Assembly: GCA_963675135.1 (NCBI GenBank)
Contig: OY776120.1
Location: forward strand, 59,888,063 to 59,952,062
DNA length: 64,000 nucleotides
DNA from: Galeopsis tetrahit
Lineage: Eukaryota > Streptophyta > Magnoliopsida > Lamiales > Lamiaceae
Reading direction: 5' to 3'
This document shows, piece after piece, positions 44,650-57,065 of this stretch. The notes under the pieces are model-generated. The model was not told the origin of the DNA. It made no database searches and saw only the letters and a program-made list of their open reading frames with translations. The position numbers and the translations under genes are program-made. The stretch's first letter is position 1, and the number at the start of each line of letters is the position of its first letter.

Positions 44650-46862
44650 TCAGAAGGCATTGACCAATAAAAAGGTATGTAATATAAAAGAAAAAGAGAA
44701 CCTAAAACCATAAGCTCACAAGTTGAGCCAGAGGTCGGAGTGCCATTAAAACCTTGCCTGGGAAAACCCTAATTAGGGACAAAATTCGAGGTCAAAGGAA
44801 AATGTACACTCCTCTAAATAACAAAGTCTAAAGTATAATACTGAAAGTATGACAAATATAAGTGTTCCTTGAAACACCCTCAATCCGTGTCATCCAGCAT
44901 ATCCGACCAACGATCATGAAGGGACACCTACATAAACTTTGAAGTGTTAGAGTCAGCTGAACCATCCGGCGGCTGCAGAGGCGGACCCTTCCCCGACCAA
45001 CGCCTGGTGTGTTGGCTAACACCTGCTAGCTCTGTTAGACTCGAATTGTCTACCATAAATGACGCATTGGTTGTATACCTAAGAGAGTCATAATCTGGAG
45101 CACTTCGTCCTTTGTTCAGCTCATCTAGGTGAGCAACCTTAGAATTTGTGATGTCCTGAGTGGCTCGTTCCCAAAGGTGTGTGAGAGGCTCACGAGTCTT
45201 CTTAATAGTACGCTTCGGCTGAAAAATCACCCTAGTGGTGGTGGAACCCTTCACTCTATTGGCGGCCTTCTGAGCTGCCACGACCAAAGATGGAGTCTTC
45301 ACTGTGAGAGGTTGATACGTGGAGGTCGATGCCCTAGTAGGGTTCGGGTGACCCCCTTCCTTCAGTAAAGCATCCTCCAACACCGCCGCGTCTAAGTTCT
45401 CCTCTGAGAGCGGCCTAAAAGCGTTGTCCAACGGAACTGAGTAGGTGTTCCCCATAGCCGGATCCTGTTGATCCTCTGTTGCATGGTCCTTCTCCCCCAA
45501 GTGGGCCTCCCCTTCCAAGTAGGCCTCAGGAGGCGGGGTAGTGGTAACTAGAGCTGAAGTGGGGTCAGTAGTGCCTGTAGGGAAAAGAGGGCCCTGGCGG
45601 CAGCGAGATCGAGTACGACGACGAACTCTCGTCCTCTGGTCCTAACGACCTTGGGATCGAGTACGACGACGATTTCTCCTCCTCCGCTGGTCCTGACGAA
45701 CTTGATCCTTCTGGTCCTGGTGACCCTGACCCTCACGGTCTTGACGACCCTGTCCCTCTCTCATCGATTTTCTACAAACAGCCAAAGAGTGTCCAATGAT
45801 GTGGCAATGTGTGCAAAACTCTGGAAGCTTCTCGTAGAAGACCGCAGCAAACGAGCTATGACCTGCACGCTGGTACATAATACGGTCTTGAATGGCCTTG
45901 TGCATATCCATCTCAATAAGTAGGCGGGCATAATGCCCCATGTCACGCTTCAGAGTTCTGTCATCGATCTTGATCAAGGTACCCAAAGATGAAGCCAATG
46001 CCTTCAAAGAAATCGGATCCCAGTATTCCATAGGAAGGTCAGCAAGCCTAACCCAAACTTGAGCCATGCTGGAACGTATGTTGTTCGGGTTGAAGTCTAG
46101 TACCCATCTCTGAAGGTGAATAACCCCTGGGTTCAGCTGCCACGAGCGTCGTTTGAAAATACGGTCCCTATCCATTTCAGAGTTAATACTGATGTTAAAG
46201 TAGCCTTTACTCAATGAAACCACATTGAGGCCCGAAGACAGGCCCCATAAACTGCCAAATGTGGACTGAAGATGCACGTGATCAAACGGTCTGTCCCCAG
46301 ACTGAATAGTAACCCGACCAATAAGAGAGTGAGCACAAACAGCCACCCCCCTCTGATAGACATCCTCATCGATATTAACCACGTAAAAATCCCCATTGCG
46401 AACCGACTTCAACGATTCAGGGATGTCGAATCTAGCAGTCGGAGCCGCAGTGGAGCCAGCAATCGAGGCAAAAGTAGGCCTAGCTTGCTGTGGGCCGGGT
46501 AGATAGGGATTGCCTAAGCCGGTTGTAGAAGTGTCAAGCTGTCGATTGGCGGCAAAAATAGTGGGAGCCCCGTGCGATAGTGGTGCTCGAGACAAAGTCG
46601 GGGCTGCTTTAGTAGTGGGTGGGTGTATCGATGTAAACTGTGGGTGCGCTTCTGGGTGCATGGAGTAATGCAGTGGGCGCGCATCTAGGTGTTTTGAGTG
46701 AAATTGGGGGTGTGTAGAATCTGGGGGTGTATTAATTGAGTTTGTGGGTGCACATCCAGTTTGGAAAACCCTAGCCCATTGCAGGGCCCATTAGGGCTAG
46801 TTGTTTGATGCTCCGCTGAAGCCGCTGGTGCCGTCGAGTTCCCGCCGTCAGAAGGCATTGAC
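44650..46862 (-). mobile_element. ORF1-only LINE ('half-LINE') inserted in E2 pol
   Basis: The insert 44665-46847 is bracketed by 15-bp direct repeats tcagaaggcattgac (44650-44664, 46848-46862). On the minus strand it runs from a GC-rich 5' leader through an ORF1 to a 3' UTR with a gttttcccaggcaaggtttt block like that of plant LINEs. No endonuclease or RT lies between ORF1 and the 3' UTR. The 3' tail is not a poly-A run. Retroposition by a partner LINE is inferred from the target duplication. Confidence 0.8.
44928..46661 (-). pseudogene. LINE ORF1, DUF4283 plus CCHC zinc knuckle
   Basis: One frame of 577 codons starting MHPEAHPQ at 46661, broken by a single TAG at 45642-45644. The first ~90 residues are Pro/Thr-rich. 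Then a DUF4283-like domain (VVNIDEDVYQRG, RSWQLNPGVIHLQRW, MAQVWVRLADLPMEYWD) and a zinc knuckle CTHCHIIGHSLAVC (CX2CX4HX4C), a combination typical of ORF1 in plant L1 elements, where it binds element RNA. An Arg/Asp/Gln-rich repeat follows, then an unrecognised ~200-residue tail. No RT downstream. Confidence 0.85.
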
Positions 46863-48157
46863 TATGATAAGACTTTTGCTCCAGTGACAAGACTTGAAGC
46901 AATAAGGCTGTTCTTAGCCTATGCTGCCCACAAAAGATTCAAAGTCTATCAAATGGATGTCAAGAGTGTTTTCTTGAATGGAGTGCTTAAGGAAGAAGTC
47001 TATGTAGAGCAACCACTTGGTTTTGAAATAGGAAACCAAGTCTACAGATTGAAGAAAGCTCTTTATGGACTCAAGCAAGCTCCAAGAGCTTGGTATGATA
47101 CACTGTCACAGTTCTTATTGGATCATGGTTTTTTCAAGGGGATAGTAGACAGAACCTTGTTCAGAATCTGTGAAGGAGATGACATCTTGCTAGTCCAAAT
47201 ATATGTTGATGACATCATATTTGGATCCCCCAATGAGAAGCTATATGAAAAGTTCTCAAAGCTCATGCAAAGTAAGTTTGAGATGTCAATGATGGGAATG
47301 ATGAATTTCTTCTTGGGCCTACAAGTCAAGCAATCCAAAGAAGGAATCTTCATCAATCAAGCCAAGTACACCAGAGAAATGATCAAAAAGTTTGGATGTG
47401 CAACTAGCAAGCCAGCGAGGATCCCAATGAACACCAATTGGAAGATAGATCCTGATAAGAGTGGTATTCCAACCAACTCTACTGAGTATAGAGGATCATT
47501 GGTTCCCTCCTCTATCTCACTGCTAGCAGACCTGACATCACATTTGCAGTAGGTGTATGTGCAAGGTTTCAAGCCAATCCTAAAAAGAGCCACCTAGAGG
47601 CTGCTAAGAGGATCTTGAGGTATCTCAAAGGCACTGAAAACTTAGGCATTTGGTACCCTGCTGATGACAACATTGAGTTAACTGGATACTCAGATGCTGA
47701 TTATGGAGGTTGTAGAATTGATAGGAAGTCCACTTCAGGAACATGCCAATTCTTGGGAAACAAGCTCATCTCTTGGTTCTCAAAGAAGTAAAAAACTGTG
47801 GTCACTTCCACTACTGAAGCTGAATATGTTGCAGCTGGAAGTTGTTGTGCTCAGATCCTTTGGTTGAGACAACAACTTAGAGACTACAATGTCAACTCTA
47901 CTGAAGTGCCCATCTTCTGTGATAACAATAGTGTCATTGCAATCTCACAAAATCCAGTGTTACACACAAGATGCAAGCATGTGGATATCAAACATCACTT
48001 CATTAGAGACCATGTGGAGAAGAAGGACATCAAATTGGTGAAAATTCACACAGATCACCAAAAGGTTGATATTTTGACAAAGCCACTTGCTGAAGCAAGG
48101 TTCTTGGAACTTTCAGCAGAATTGGGACTTCTTGATCCAGGGAAGTTGGACAAGTAA

Positions 48158-48744
48158 GCCTAATGAAGTTCAGCAATCAAGGGGAAATTGAAAGTAATCT
48201 TTAGCAGACTTGGGCAGTCTACTGAAATCAGAGAAGTTGAGCAGAGCTCACTTCAGGACACTTGTCCAAGGGAGTTCAGGACACTTGTCCATGTAGGGAC
48301 AGATAAGTTGGCTTGGCTATCAAACCAAATCTTGGTCTGATAAGCACCTATTTTGGGTAATCATTGCCTACTTTGATGGCTGTCATATTGCATTAAACAT
48401 TTCGAGCCACTATCTACCTTGATAACCCCCCAGCCTTTAACTAATATTAACTTCCTCCCACGTTTTGAATAAAAACAGTTTTCAAAACTGTTCCATTAAT
48501 TTCAGCCGTTGGATCAGTCTTTGGCCAACTCCCCTGAAATTAATCCTGGTCGTTCAACATTTGATTTCCTCATTTGCCAACCTTTTAATTGCCTTAAGAC
48601 TTACCTACTCAATGACAAACATTCCTTTTGGAATATACTCCAAGTCTTAAGAAGCCCCCAAGTTTCATTTCTTCCCCACGCATTCAATCTCTCTTAAAAC
48701 CCTAATTTTCTCCAACACTCTTAAAGCTTCTTACTATTCTATCA
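48158..48744 (+). promoter_or_regulatory. E2 pol-ORF3 spacer
   Basis: Equivalent of 6843-7526: AAGCACCTATTTTGGG, CCCACGTTTT, a CAACTCCCCTGA copy at 48526 and a telo-box AAACCCTAA at 48697-48705 upstream of the ORF3 ATG. Conservation in a non-coding stretch suggests a regulatory role. Confidence 0.45.
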
Positions 48745-49571
48745 ATGGCACCCAAAGTAAGACCAGAGATGATGGTGGATTTCTCCAACAAGGAATTGGA
48801 TGTTGATTTCAACTATCTCGGTAACAAAAACAACCTCATCTTTGAACCAATAGTTTCCTTTGAAAGTGAAGCTCCATAAATTATTTCCACTTTGAGATGG
48901 CTGAGAAGAGCTGGCCTTCAAAAGTTCATGCAAGACAAGCCCATTTCTTGCTTAGAGCAATACATGACAGAGTTCTTTGCCTTTCTCAAGTGGAAATGAA
49001 AGGCCAATGGAGGAGATATGTCAACTAGGTTGACATATGTTGCTGAAGGTGAAGAGGAGGAGAGGTCTCACAGAGTCAAGTTCACTGCAAAGGGCTTGGA
49101 AGGTGCTTATGGATTGCCTGCAGAAGGAAGGAATCCAGAAATTTATGGAACTGGAAATGAGCAAGAGATTTCTCAAGAATGGCTACTAGTTCTAGGTCCA
49201 ATCTCCTCAACCCAACACAAGAGAACACTCAAGCCTGAGTTTCTCAATCTCTTTGAAGTAGTAACAAAGAGCTTGTTGAGCAACACTGGGAGTTTGGAGC
49301 AAGTTAGCTACCTCAAGATCAGAATAATGGATGCAGTAATTGATGCTAGTTACAAAGGCATCAAATTCAATTGGAGAGACTTCATTTTGGGTGAGATGAT
49401 GAAGGAAAAGGCCAAGTTCAAGGTCAAATCCCACATGAAGGTTGTACTAGAGGGAAAATTGAAATACTGCACAAGGGCAAGTTTGCTGATTGAGAAGTTT
49501 TCTCATTATTCTGAGATGCAAACATTTGCAAAACCCCTTCCAGCCTAGAAAATCATGTTCAGGAAACTTAG
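48745..49571 (+). pseudogene. E2 ORF3, N-terminal remnant
   Basis: Starts MAPKVRPEM like E1 and covers the N-terminal globular domain (FGLP equivalent YGLP, LLIEKFSHYSEMQ). In-frame stops occur near 48876 (TAA), 48997 (TGA) and 49546 (TAG); homology to E1 stops at about 49571 around residue 276. Confidence 0.88.
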
Positions 49572-49582
49572 GTTGATTCAAA

Positions 49583-50001
49583 GGGTTTGTTTGCAAACAA
49601 TAGTGATTGATTCAAAGTGATTAAAATTGATTTTTGTAATAAAATTAAAAGTTGATAGTGTTTTAAAATTAAGCACTTTTAATCAATTTTGTATATGTTG
49701 TGATGTTTGAAAAACAAATAGCTTCTTTATAATTTTACAAAAACACCCTTATTACATTTGGATATGTAATGTGTAAACATAAAATATTATTTAAATTGTG
49801 AGGGCAAAAATGTAAAATTGGTTACTACAATAATGAGAAGCACATAGAAGCTATTAAAAGTAGGTGGAGGGGTGCTTCACCAAAATCACTTTTAACAACT
49901 TAATTTAATCACTTATTTGTGTTGTCAAACACTCCAAAAGTGATTATATTTAAAAAAAAAAAAAAAGTGTTTTAAGCACATACTAGTGTTTGCAAACACC
50001 C
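49583..50001. mobile_element. MITE at a rearrangement junction
   Basis: A 419-bp element with inverted ends GGGTTTGTTTGCAAACA and, reverse complemented, GGGTGTTTGCAAACA. No matching flanking duplication is seen, and the two flanks belong to different retroelements, so one or both edges were rearranged after insertion. Possibly hAT-derived. Confidence 0.6.
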
Positions 50002-50039
50002 ACTAAGAGACATTCTGAAGTCTCTAAAGAAAAATGCTG

Positions 50040-51373
50040 AGACTTTTGCTGTTGCAAAAGATGCCGCACCAGAACCTGAAGATGATGGCAGTAGTGATAA
50101 TGGCTCTTCCAGTGATGATGGCTCTGCACAAAGCTCTACAACTGATGGTTCTGATCCTGAAGAGGACCCTGCTTCTGAATATGAAGGTACTTTTGACTCT
50201 TATGAGACTTTAGAGAATATGTTGGCTATTTACTCTAAAATAAGATTGTTGATTGAAAAAAAATTAACATGCCTGATTTTGAAAGCAAAGGCATGATTAG
50301 TTTCTTAGAGGAAAGGAATTTGATGCATGCTGTGAATTTTGGTGAATCATTTTTTACAAACTGGGCTTATGAATTTTATGCTTGTATGAAGAAGAGTACT
50401 GGTAGAAGATCATCTAAGTGGTATGGGACTGTTAATTTTAGGGGGAGGGATGTACCTTTAAACCTGAATTGATAAATGAGGTTTTGCAAATTACCAATAT
50501 TAAGGAAGATGAGGAACCTGATATGGATGTGGCAATTTCTGCTATAACTGGTGGTAGGAAAGTTAAGTGGACTAGACAGATGCTAGCTAAAGAACTTACT
50601 TCCCTGCATTCAGTTTTATATAAGCTCATCATTTACAACTGGATCCCAACCACCAATACTACCAAGATCACAAAAGACCAAGTTGTTCTTATGTATAGGA
50701 TCTCTGTACTTAAGAAATTCAATTTAGGCCTTACAATCTTCCACCACATGATGAGATTTACTGGAAAAGTTTCTAAAAAAGGTAACTTACCCTATCCTGT
50801 TTTGATTTCCAATTACTTGAGGCACCATGGATTTGTTGCCAAGAACACTGATGTGTTGAGGGGGAGAGTTCTATTACTGGCTATTGCTCCTGCCTTACTC
50901 ATTGGGATAGAGTACTTGACTTGCCTTTAACTGCTCCTGGTACTGAACGTCAACACAGATCATCGACTTCTGATCAACCAGGACCATCCAGGCCAAGACA
51001 GGGGAATGCACCCCCAAATGTTGAGAACATCATTATCAACATTTTTGGGAATGTTTGTGTTTCACAGGAATTTATCTAACTTCAGTTACAACACTTGCAG
51101 GAATCTATTGAACAACTCCAGTTCCTGAAGGACAGGTGGACCAATATGCTTTTCACTACAACAGGGGGAGTACTACCACCATCTAACTCCAATGTGGTAA
51201 TTGAAGTGATGACTTATGAGGGAGTTACAGTTGCTGATGTAGCTGGTGGAGGACCTGATGCTGGAGGAGATGCTGCAGTGACTAATGTAGTTGCACACTT
51301 TGCATCTACTTTCTTTGTTCAAGAGGCTGAAGATGATGTTGCTGAGATGGAGACACTATATGGTGATCTCTAA
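50040..51373 (+). pseudogene. Accessory ORF remnant, plant transposon-protein-like domain
   Basis: An acidic Ser-rich stretch (50050-50200) precedes a domain with FFTNWAYEFYACM, WYGTVNFRGRDV, LYKLIIYNWIPTTNTTKIT and VLMYRI. The order resembles the 'putative plant transposon protein' domain (PF20167-like) found in LTR elements; this is by eye. Frameshifts near 50265, 50455 and 50890 and a stop at ~51080 break it. The last segment (50-92 residues) ends at a TAA at 51371-51373. Confidence 0.55.
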
Positions 51374-52034
51374 GTGATGAACAGATGCAACAAGACTGGG
51401 GGAGTGCTGAAATTCAGAATAGCACATGTGTAGGAACTTGATGCTGCTGCTATTACCATAACAATTCATGCCATTTTTTCAGTTCTATCCTTGTATTTAT
51501 TAATCTATTATGTTTAAGTTAAAATTATGTTATTCTGATACAATATTTATATTTTCTAGGTGATAGGAAGTTTGTTTTATCAAGTTGATATATAACTTGC
51601 TTAATTTCGGTTTACATTTGATGATAGTATGTTTACAGGTTATTAATTGTTTACTTCAGGTTATTTATTTTGTTTTGTTATGTTTTATTATTTATTTTAT
51701 TCTTGCTCTGATTTATATTCGTTTTGTGCCTTACTTAAATCTTAAGTTATTTCTTCAAAATCAACTTATGATTTTTGTAAAGTTATATGTGTTGTGAATA
51801 AGTATACTGTTTATACTTGTTCTGTTTTGGATAAAATTATCTTGATCTTATGGCACGGATCATTGTAAGATTATCCTTGATCTTCATTCGATTTGATCCA
51901 ACGATTACAACAGTATTTGTCTTCACTAGTATTTAGTAATGATGTTAACCTCAACTAAATACATAAAACTGAGTATGTATAGAAATATATGTGCATCATG
52001 TGTGTTGTAGTCGAAAGGTCAAATTGGGGGAGAT
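51374..52034 (+). other. 3' untranslated region of the remnant element
   Basis: AT-rich, no ORF of note, ending in the polypurine tract. No other feature seen. Confidence 0.4.
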
Positions 52035-52888
52035 TGTAAATGTTGTGAATTCTTAAATGTATCAACATTCTCAACAACATCTTAATTTGACCTTCCGAGA
52101 TTTTTTTCTAAGTCTTTTCTGAAATGCTACATTAAATGTTGATCTAAATGTTGTCGCATTTCTGGCAGGATCTAGAAGCTTCTACACAAGGATCTGGAAC
52201 CTGGAAGATTCCAGAACATTACAGAACGTGCTAGACCAGCTTGGAACCTTATAGATCGACCTGGAACATGCAAAAAGGATCTAGAAAGATCATGGAAGTT
52301 AAGTTCCTAAAAAGGAGGATCTCAAGATGGAAGCCTCTAGAATTCGTACATCACTCTATAAATACCGAAGGAAGGCTTCATAATTCAGTGTATTATATTC
52401 GATCAATCTCCTAGACTGAGCGTTCATCCGTGTTAGGAATTGTGGCTAGTAGTTATACATTTTAGTTCATACGAAGTATCCCACCCGTATGACTGTGCGT
52501 TTTTCTTTATCTATTGAGAGTGTAATCATAGATAGGAATAACATTTCGGCAGTGTATAATTTATACACTTAGTTCGTTTTTAGATCAAGGCACCTGCGTC
52601 GATTGTAGTTTCAGTTGTTAAGGTTATTGTTGTAACATTTCACACAACATTTGTACTTGAAGATAAGTATTGAATTTTTGCCATAAGGCTAACATAGATT
52701 TTTATTTAAAAAATCTATGTTAAAAATATTTCCATTGTGTCTCATTTTTTTTTAGTGTTTCAAGTCTTCCGCTGTGTATCTATATATTTCTGATATTCTG
52801 TTAGAGTTAGTGTTGCACTATTTGTCTCAACATTCTGTGCAATATATCTGTCTTTACTTAAACACTTAATACCTCACGCACACTTTCA
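52035..52888 (+). repeat. 3' LTR of the remnant element
   Basis: Starts TGTAAATGTTGTG after the polypurine tract. The right edge is set where homology to E3 gag begins (about 52889) and might instead be the CAACA at ~52829. A TATA-like ctataaata lies at ~52355. Confidence 0.55.
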
Positions 52889-53668
52889 AATATGATGTTC
52901 TTAAATTAAGTGATGAGAGCCTGAAAGATAAGATGTCTGCAATGAATAAATCCTCTAAAGCAATAGACATATGGCTCAAAAGAGTGGACTTGTATATGAT
53001 ATATTCGAATCTTCACCTTGTCTTAGTGTTGCCTCAACAAGTAACACTAAGAGAATCTTTGTTAAATCAGTGGCACAACAACAAACTGAAAATGAATTAA
53101 CTCAGCCACTTAACAAATTAAAGGGAAAAAGGAATGTTGTGCCCACTCAAGTATTCCAGAGAACAAGGCCCATACCTAAGGAAATGGCCAAAGTCTCTAA
53201 ATACAAGAGAAATGGTGTTCAACAGAGTAGACCCAGTGGAAGGGTAACTCCCCTGAACAACATACAGAGAGGTTGTCCCAAGTATGTCCAACCTAGGCCA
53301 ACTCTTCTGAGGCAACCTCAGCTGAACAGACTAAAGGCCAACTCTCCTATAAGGCACAATAAAATGAGACAACAAAAACCCTACATGCCAAAGGTTAATG
53401 GTCATCTAAATTCCCATCCTCAAAGATTTCATCAAGCTGCACAAAAGCCTCATAAGTTCAGGAGAAATGTCAACTCTCCTGATACTTACAGAGTAACACT
53501 TTCACACATTCTTTCCCAAAGGCATTTAAGGGAAAAACTGTGTATGTTGATGAAAGAGGAAAACAACTTAGCCACCTTGAATCAATCAGGGTTATTAGGC
53601 AAGTTTGGGTTCCTAAAGGTACATCTAACCTCTAAGGACCCAAAATTCAAAGGGTACCTAAAGCTTGA
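52889..53668 (+). pseudogene. E3 gag, C-terminal remnant
   Basis: Contains the end of the coiled-coil-like region and the basic tail of gag (SPCLSVASTSNTKRIFVKS). Frameshifts near 52965 and 53495. The stop at 53666-53668 (TGA, then TCA TTG CAG) sits at the gag-protease boundary, one codon earlier than in E1 and E2. Confidence 0.85.
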
Positions 53669-56600
53669 TCATTGCAGGTACCAAAGGACCATAAGAAGAT
53701 GAGGAGTTTGAACAAAAAGACAGCACGGTACTTGGACAGTGGATGTTCAAGGCACATGAATGGAAACAAAACACTCCTCACTGAATTCATTGAACAATAA
53801 AGTCCTAATGTCACATTTGGAGACAACTCACAAGCAACTACAAAAGGTTATGGTACCCTGAACATTGGTAATGTCAAGGTAACTAATGTATCATATGTGG
53901 CTGGTCTCAAGTATAATCTCTTAAGCATAAGTCAGTTCTGTGATAAAGGATATAATGTTGAGTTTTCAAGTGATAAGTGCCTACCTAATCAAAGACAATA
54001 TAACTCAACAAACTCTACTGACTGCCATAAGAAAAGGAAATGTATATTTTGCTGACTGGAATCTGTGTGCTGATGCTACCTGTTTCATTGCTAAGAGCTC
54101 AAATGAACAAAGTTGGTTGTGGCACAAGAGGCTAAACCACCTGAACTTTAAATCCATGAACAAGCTAGCAAGAAATGTATTAGTAAAAGGACTGCCAAAT
54201 GAAGTTTTCATTAAAGAGCGTGTTTGTAAACCATGTCAAGAAGGAAAACAGATTAAAGCTTCATTTAAAGGCAAACCAATCATCTCTACTGACAGGGTAC
54301 TTGAACTGTTACATATGGACTTGTTTGGACCAATTACCTCTTCTAGTATTAATGGATGAAAATATACATTAGTTGTAGTAGATGACTTCTCTAGATTCAC
54401 TTGGGTAGTATTTATCCTTAATAAGAAGGAAACACAAGTCAAACTCCCTGAGCTAATGAAGAGATTGTCAAATGAGAAAAGCCTTAATATCATCAAGATA
54501 AGATCTGATAAAGGCACTGAGTTCATAAATTCATATATAAATGAGTATTGCATTGAAAATGGAATAGCCCATGAAACTTCAGTAGCTAGAACACCTCAAC
54601 AGAATGGGGTAGCTGAAAGAAGGAATAGAACTCTTAAAGAGGTGGCTAGAACCTTAATTGCTGATTCTAACCTGCCTAAGAGATTTTGGGCTGAAGCTAT
54701 AAACACTGCATGCTATACTCAGAATAGATGCTTGATCACTAAGGGACAAGGAAAAACCCCTTATGAACTCTGGAAAGGAAGAGTGCCTAAAGTATCTTAT
54801 TTTCACATATTTGGTTGTAAGTGTTTCATTCACAATAATGGGAAAGAGCAATTGAAAGCTTTTGATAGCCAAGCCGATGAGGGAATATTTCTTGGATATT
54901 CTCAAATCAGTAATGCCTTCAGAGTCTACAATTGCAAATCCCTTCTTATGGAAGAAACACCTCATGTTGTGTTTGATGAAGCTATTTTTGAGAACAGGGA
55001 TAAAACCTTGGATTTGAATGACATCACACAAAGAACAACTAGATTGAGCCTAAAAGACAAAGATACTCTATTCACTGAAGTTGTCCAGGCCTATTCTCCT
55101 GAAATTATCACACTGGACAACACTCCTGAGGGCAATCTACCTGAGGCAAACCCCACTGAAGGAAATGATGAACTGAATGACCTAATCCCAGTTCATAATC
55201 AGGTAACAACTACCAATGAAGAAGCAGGCTCTGCTGAGGTAGTTAATGGATCCACTATTCTAGGAGGAACTAACAATGTTGAAAATGTCAATGTCCCTGA
55301 CATTGATGCCAACTCCCCTGAATATGATCCTGAATTAGATCCTACATTAAACTTTCCTGAATTTTATGATCCTAGTGACTCATCCTCGATAGAGGACAAC
55401 TCTACTGAAGGGATCAGGAAAATGAGGAATTGGTTATCTGACCATCCAACTAACCTGATACTTGGAAATCCAAGTAGTGGAGTCAAAACTAGAAGGTTTC
55501 ATGGTGAAAGTGCTTTGTTTTGTTGCTTATTATCAGAACAGGAACCTCAAGACATTGAAGAAGCACTTCAAGATGCAAATTGGATTACAGCCATGCAAGA
55601 GGAGCTGAACCAGTTTACAAGAAATGATGTTTGGGAATTGGTTGACAGACCATCACATCAAGATGTTATTGGAACAAAGTAGGTGTTCAAAAATAAGAAG
55701 AATGATGTGATAGTAAGAAACAAGACCAGATTGGTGGCCAAGGATTATTGTCAATCAGAAGACATAGACTATGATGAGACTTTTGCACATGTGGCAAGAC
55801 TTGAGGCAATAAGGCTGTTTCTAGCATATGCTGCCCACAAAAGGTTCAAAGTCTATCAAATGGATGTCAATAGTGCTTTTCTGAATGGAGTGCTCAAAGA
55901 AGAAGTCTATGTGGAGCAACCCCCAGGGTTTGAAGATGGAGACAAGGTGTACAGACTCAAGAAAGCCCTTTATGGACTTAAGCAAGCTCCAAGAGCTTGG
56001 TATGACACCTTGTCACAATTTATGTTGGATCATGGTTTTGTCAAAGGGACAGTGGACAGAACCTTGTTCAGAATTTATGAAGGAGATGACATTCTACTTG
56101 TCCAAATATATGTGGATGACATTATATTTGGATCACCAAATGAGAAGCTTTGTGAGAAATTCTCAAAGCTCATGCTAAGCAAGTTTGAGATGTCAATGAT
56201 GGGGCTGATGAATTTCTTCTTGGGACTTCAAGTCAAGAAATCAAAGGAATGAATTTTCATCAATCAAGTCAAGTATACAAGAGAGATGATCAAAAAGTTT
56301 GGATGTTAAACAAGCAAACCAGTGAGAATTCCAATGAAGACCAACTGGAAAATGGATCCAGATGAAAGTGGAGTTTCAACCAACTCTACTGAGTATAGAG
56401 AAATCATTGGATCATTTCTATATCTCAAAGCCAACAGACCTGACATCACCTTTGCAGTAGGTGTATGTGCAAGGTTCCAAGCTAACCCTAAGAAGAGACA
56501 TCTAGAAGCTGCAAAGAGGATCTTGAGATACCTCAAAGGCACTGAGAATGTAGGCCTTTAGTATCCAGCATATGACAATATTGAGCTGACAGGCTATTCA

Positions 56601-57065
56601 GATGCAGACTATGGAGGATGCAGAATTGATAGGAAGTCCACTTCTGGAACATACCAATTCTTGGGAAGCAAGCTCGTCTCTTGGTTCTCAAAGAAACAAA
56701 GTATTGTGGCAACTTCAACCACTGAAGCTGAATATGTTGCAACTGGAAGTTGTTGTGCTCAAATCCTATGGTTGAGACAACAACTCAAAGACTACAATGT
56801 CAACTCTCCTGAAGTGCCAATATTCTATGACAACAACAGTGCTATAGCAATCTCACATAATCCAGTATTACACACAAGATGCAAGCATGTGGACATCAAT
56901 CATCACTTCATAAGGGATCATGTGGAAAAGAAGGACATCAAATTGGTGAAAATCCACACAAGTCACCAAAAGGCTGACATTCTAATCAAACCTCTAGCTG
57001 AAGCAAGGTTTATGGAACTTTCAACAGAGTTGGGACTTCTTGATCCAGGAAAGATGGACAAGTAA
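53669..57065 (+). pseudogene. E3 pol (broken)
   Basis: Protease YLDSGCSRHMNG, integrase zinc region, MDLFGP, DKGTEF and QQNGVAERRN, RT MDVNSAFLNG and YVDDIIFG, RNase H SDADYGG. Stops at ~53799, 54357, 55681 (Trp to stop), 56250, ~56308 and ~56560, plus small indels near 53990. Natural end at 57063-57065. Confidence 0.9.

Larger units (their letters stand above)
42568..48157 (+). pseudogene. E2 pol, split by a LINE insertion
   Basis: Protease WYLDSGCSRHMTG, integrase zinc region and DDE motifs, RT MDVKSVFLNG (catalytic Asp retained) and YVDDIIFG, RNase H SDADYGG and TEAEYVA. Lesions: TGA at 42913-42915; two adjacent TAG codons at 43486-43491; TAA near 43636; the 2.2-kb LINE inserted in RT after 44664; a frameshift near 47495 and a stop near 47790. 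The end (PGKLDK) matches E1. Confidence 0.92.
38224..49571 (+). mobile_element. Ty1/copia element E2 (same family as E1), 3'-truncated
   Basis: Left LTR, primer site, gag, pol and the start of ORF3, all collinear with E1. It is inserted in the tandem array (left flank ...aatagttta). pol is interrupted by an ORF1-only LINE (44665-46847). Homology to E1 ends in ORF3 at about 49571, where unrelated DNA begins; no right LTR follows. Confidence 0.9.
50002..52888 (+). mobile_element. 3' half of another LTR retrotransposon
   Basis: A decayed coding region, an AT-rich 3' region, a polypurine tract (attgggggaga, ~52023-52033) and an LTR. The tract and TG-start resemble copia, but no pol is present. 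The coding part lies in the same slot as ORF3 of E1, between pol and the 3' LTR. Confidence 0.65.

Noticed and set aside
45129..45368. 79-codon plus-strand ORF within the LINE
   Set aside because: Antisense to ORF1, which has recognised domains.
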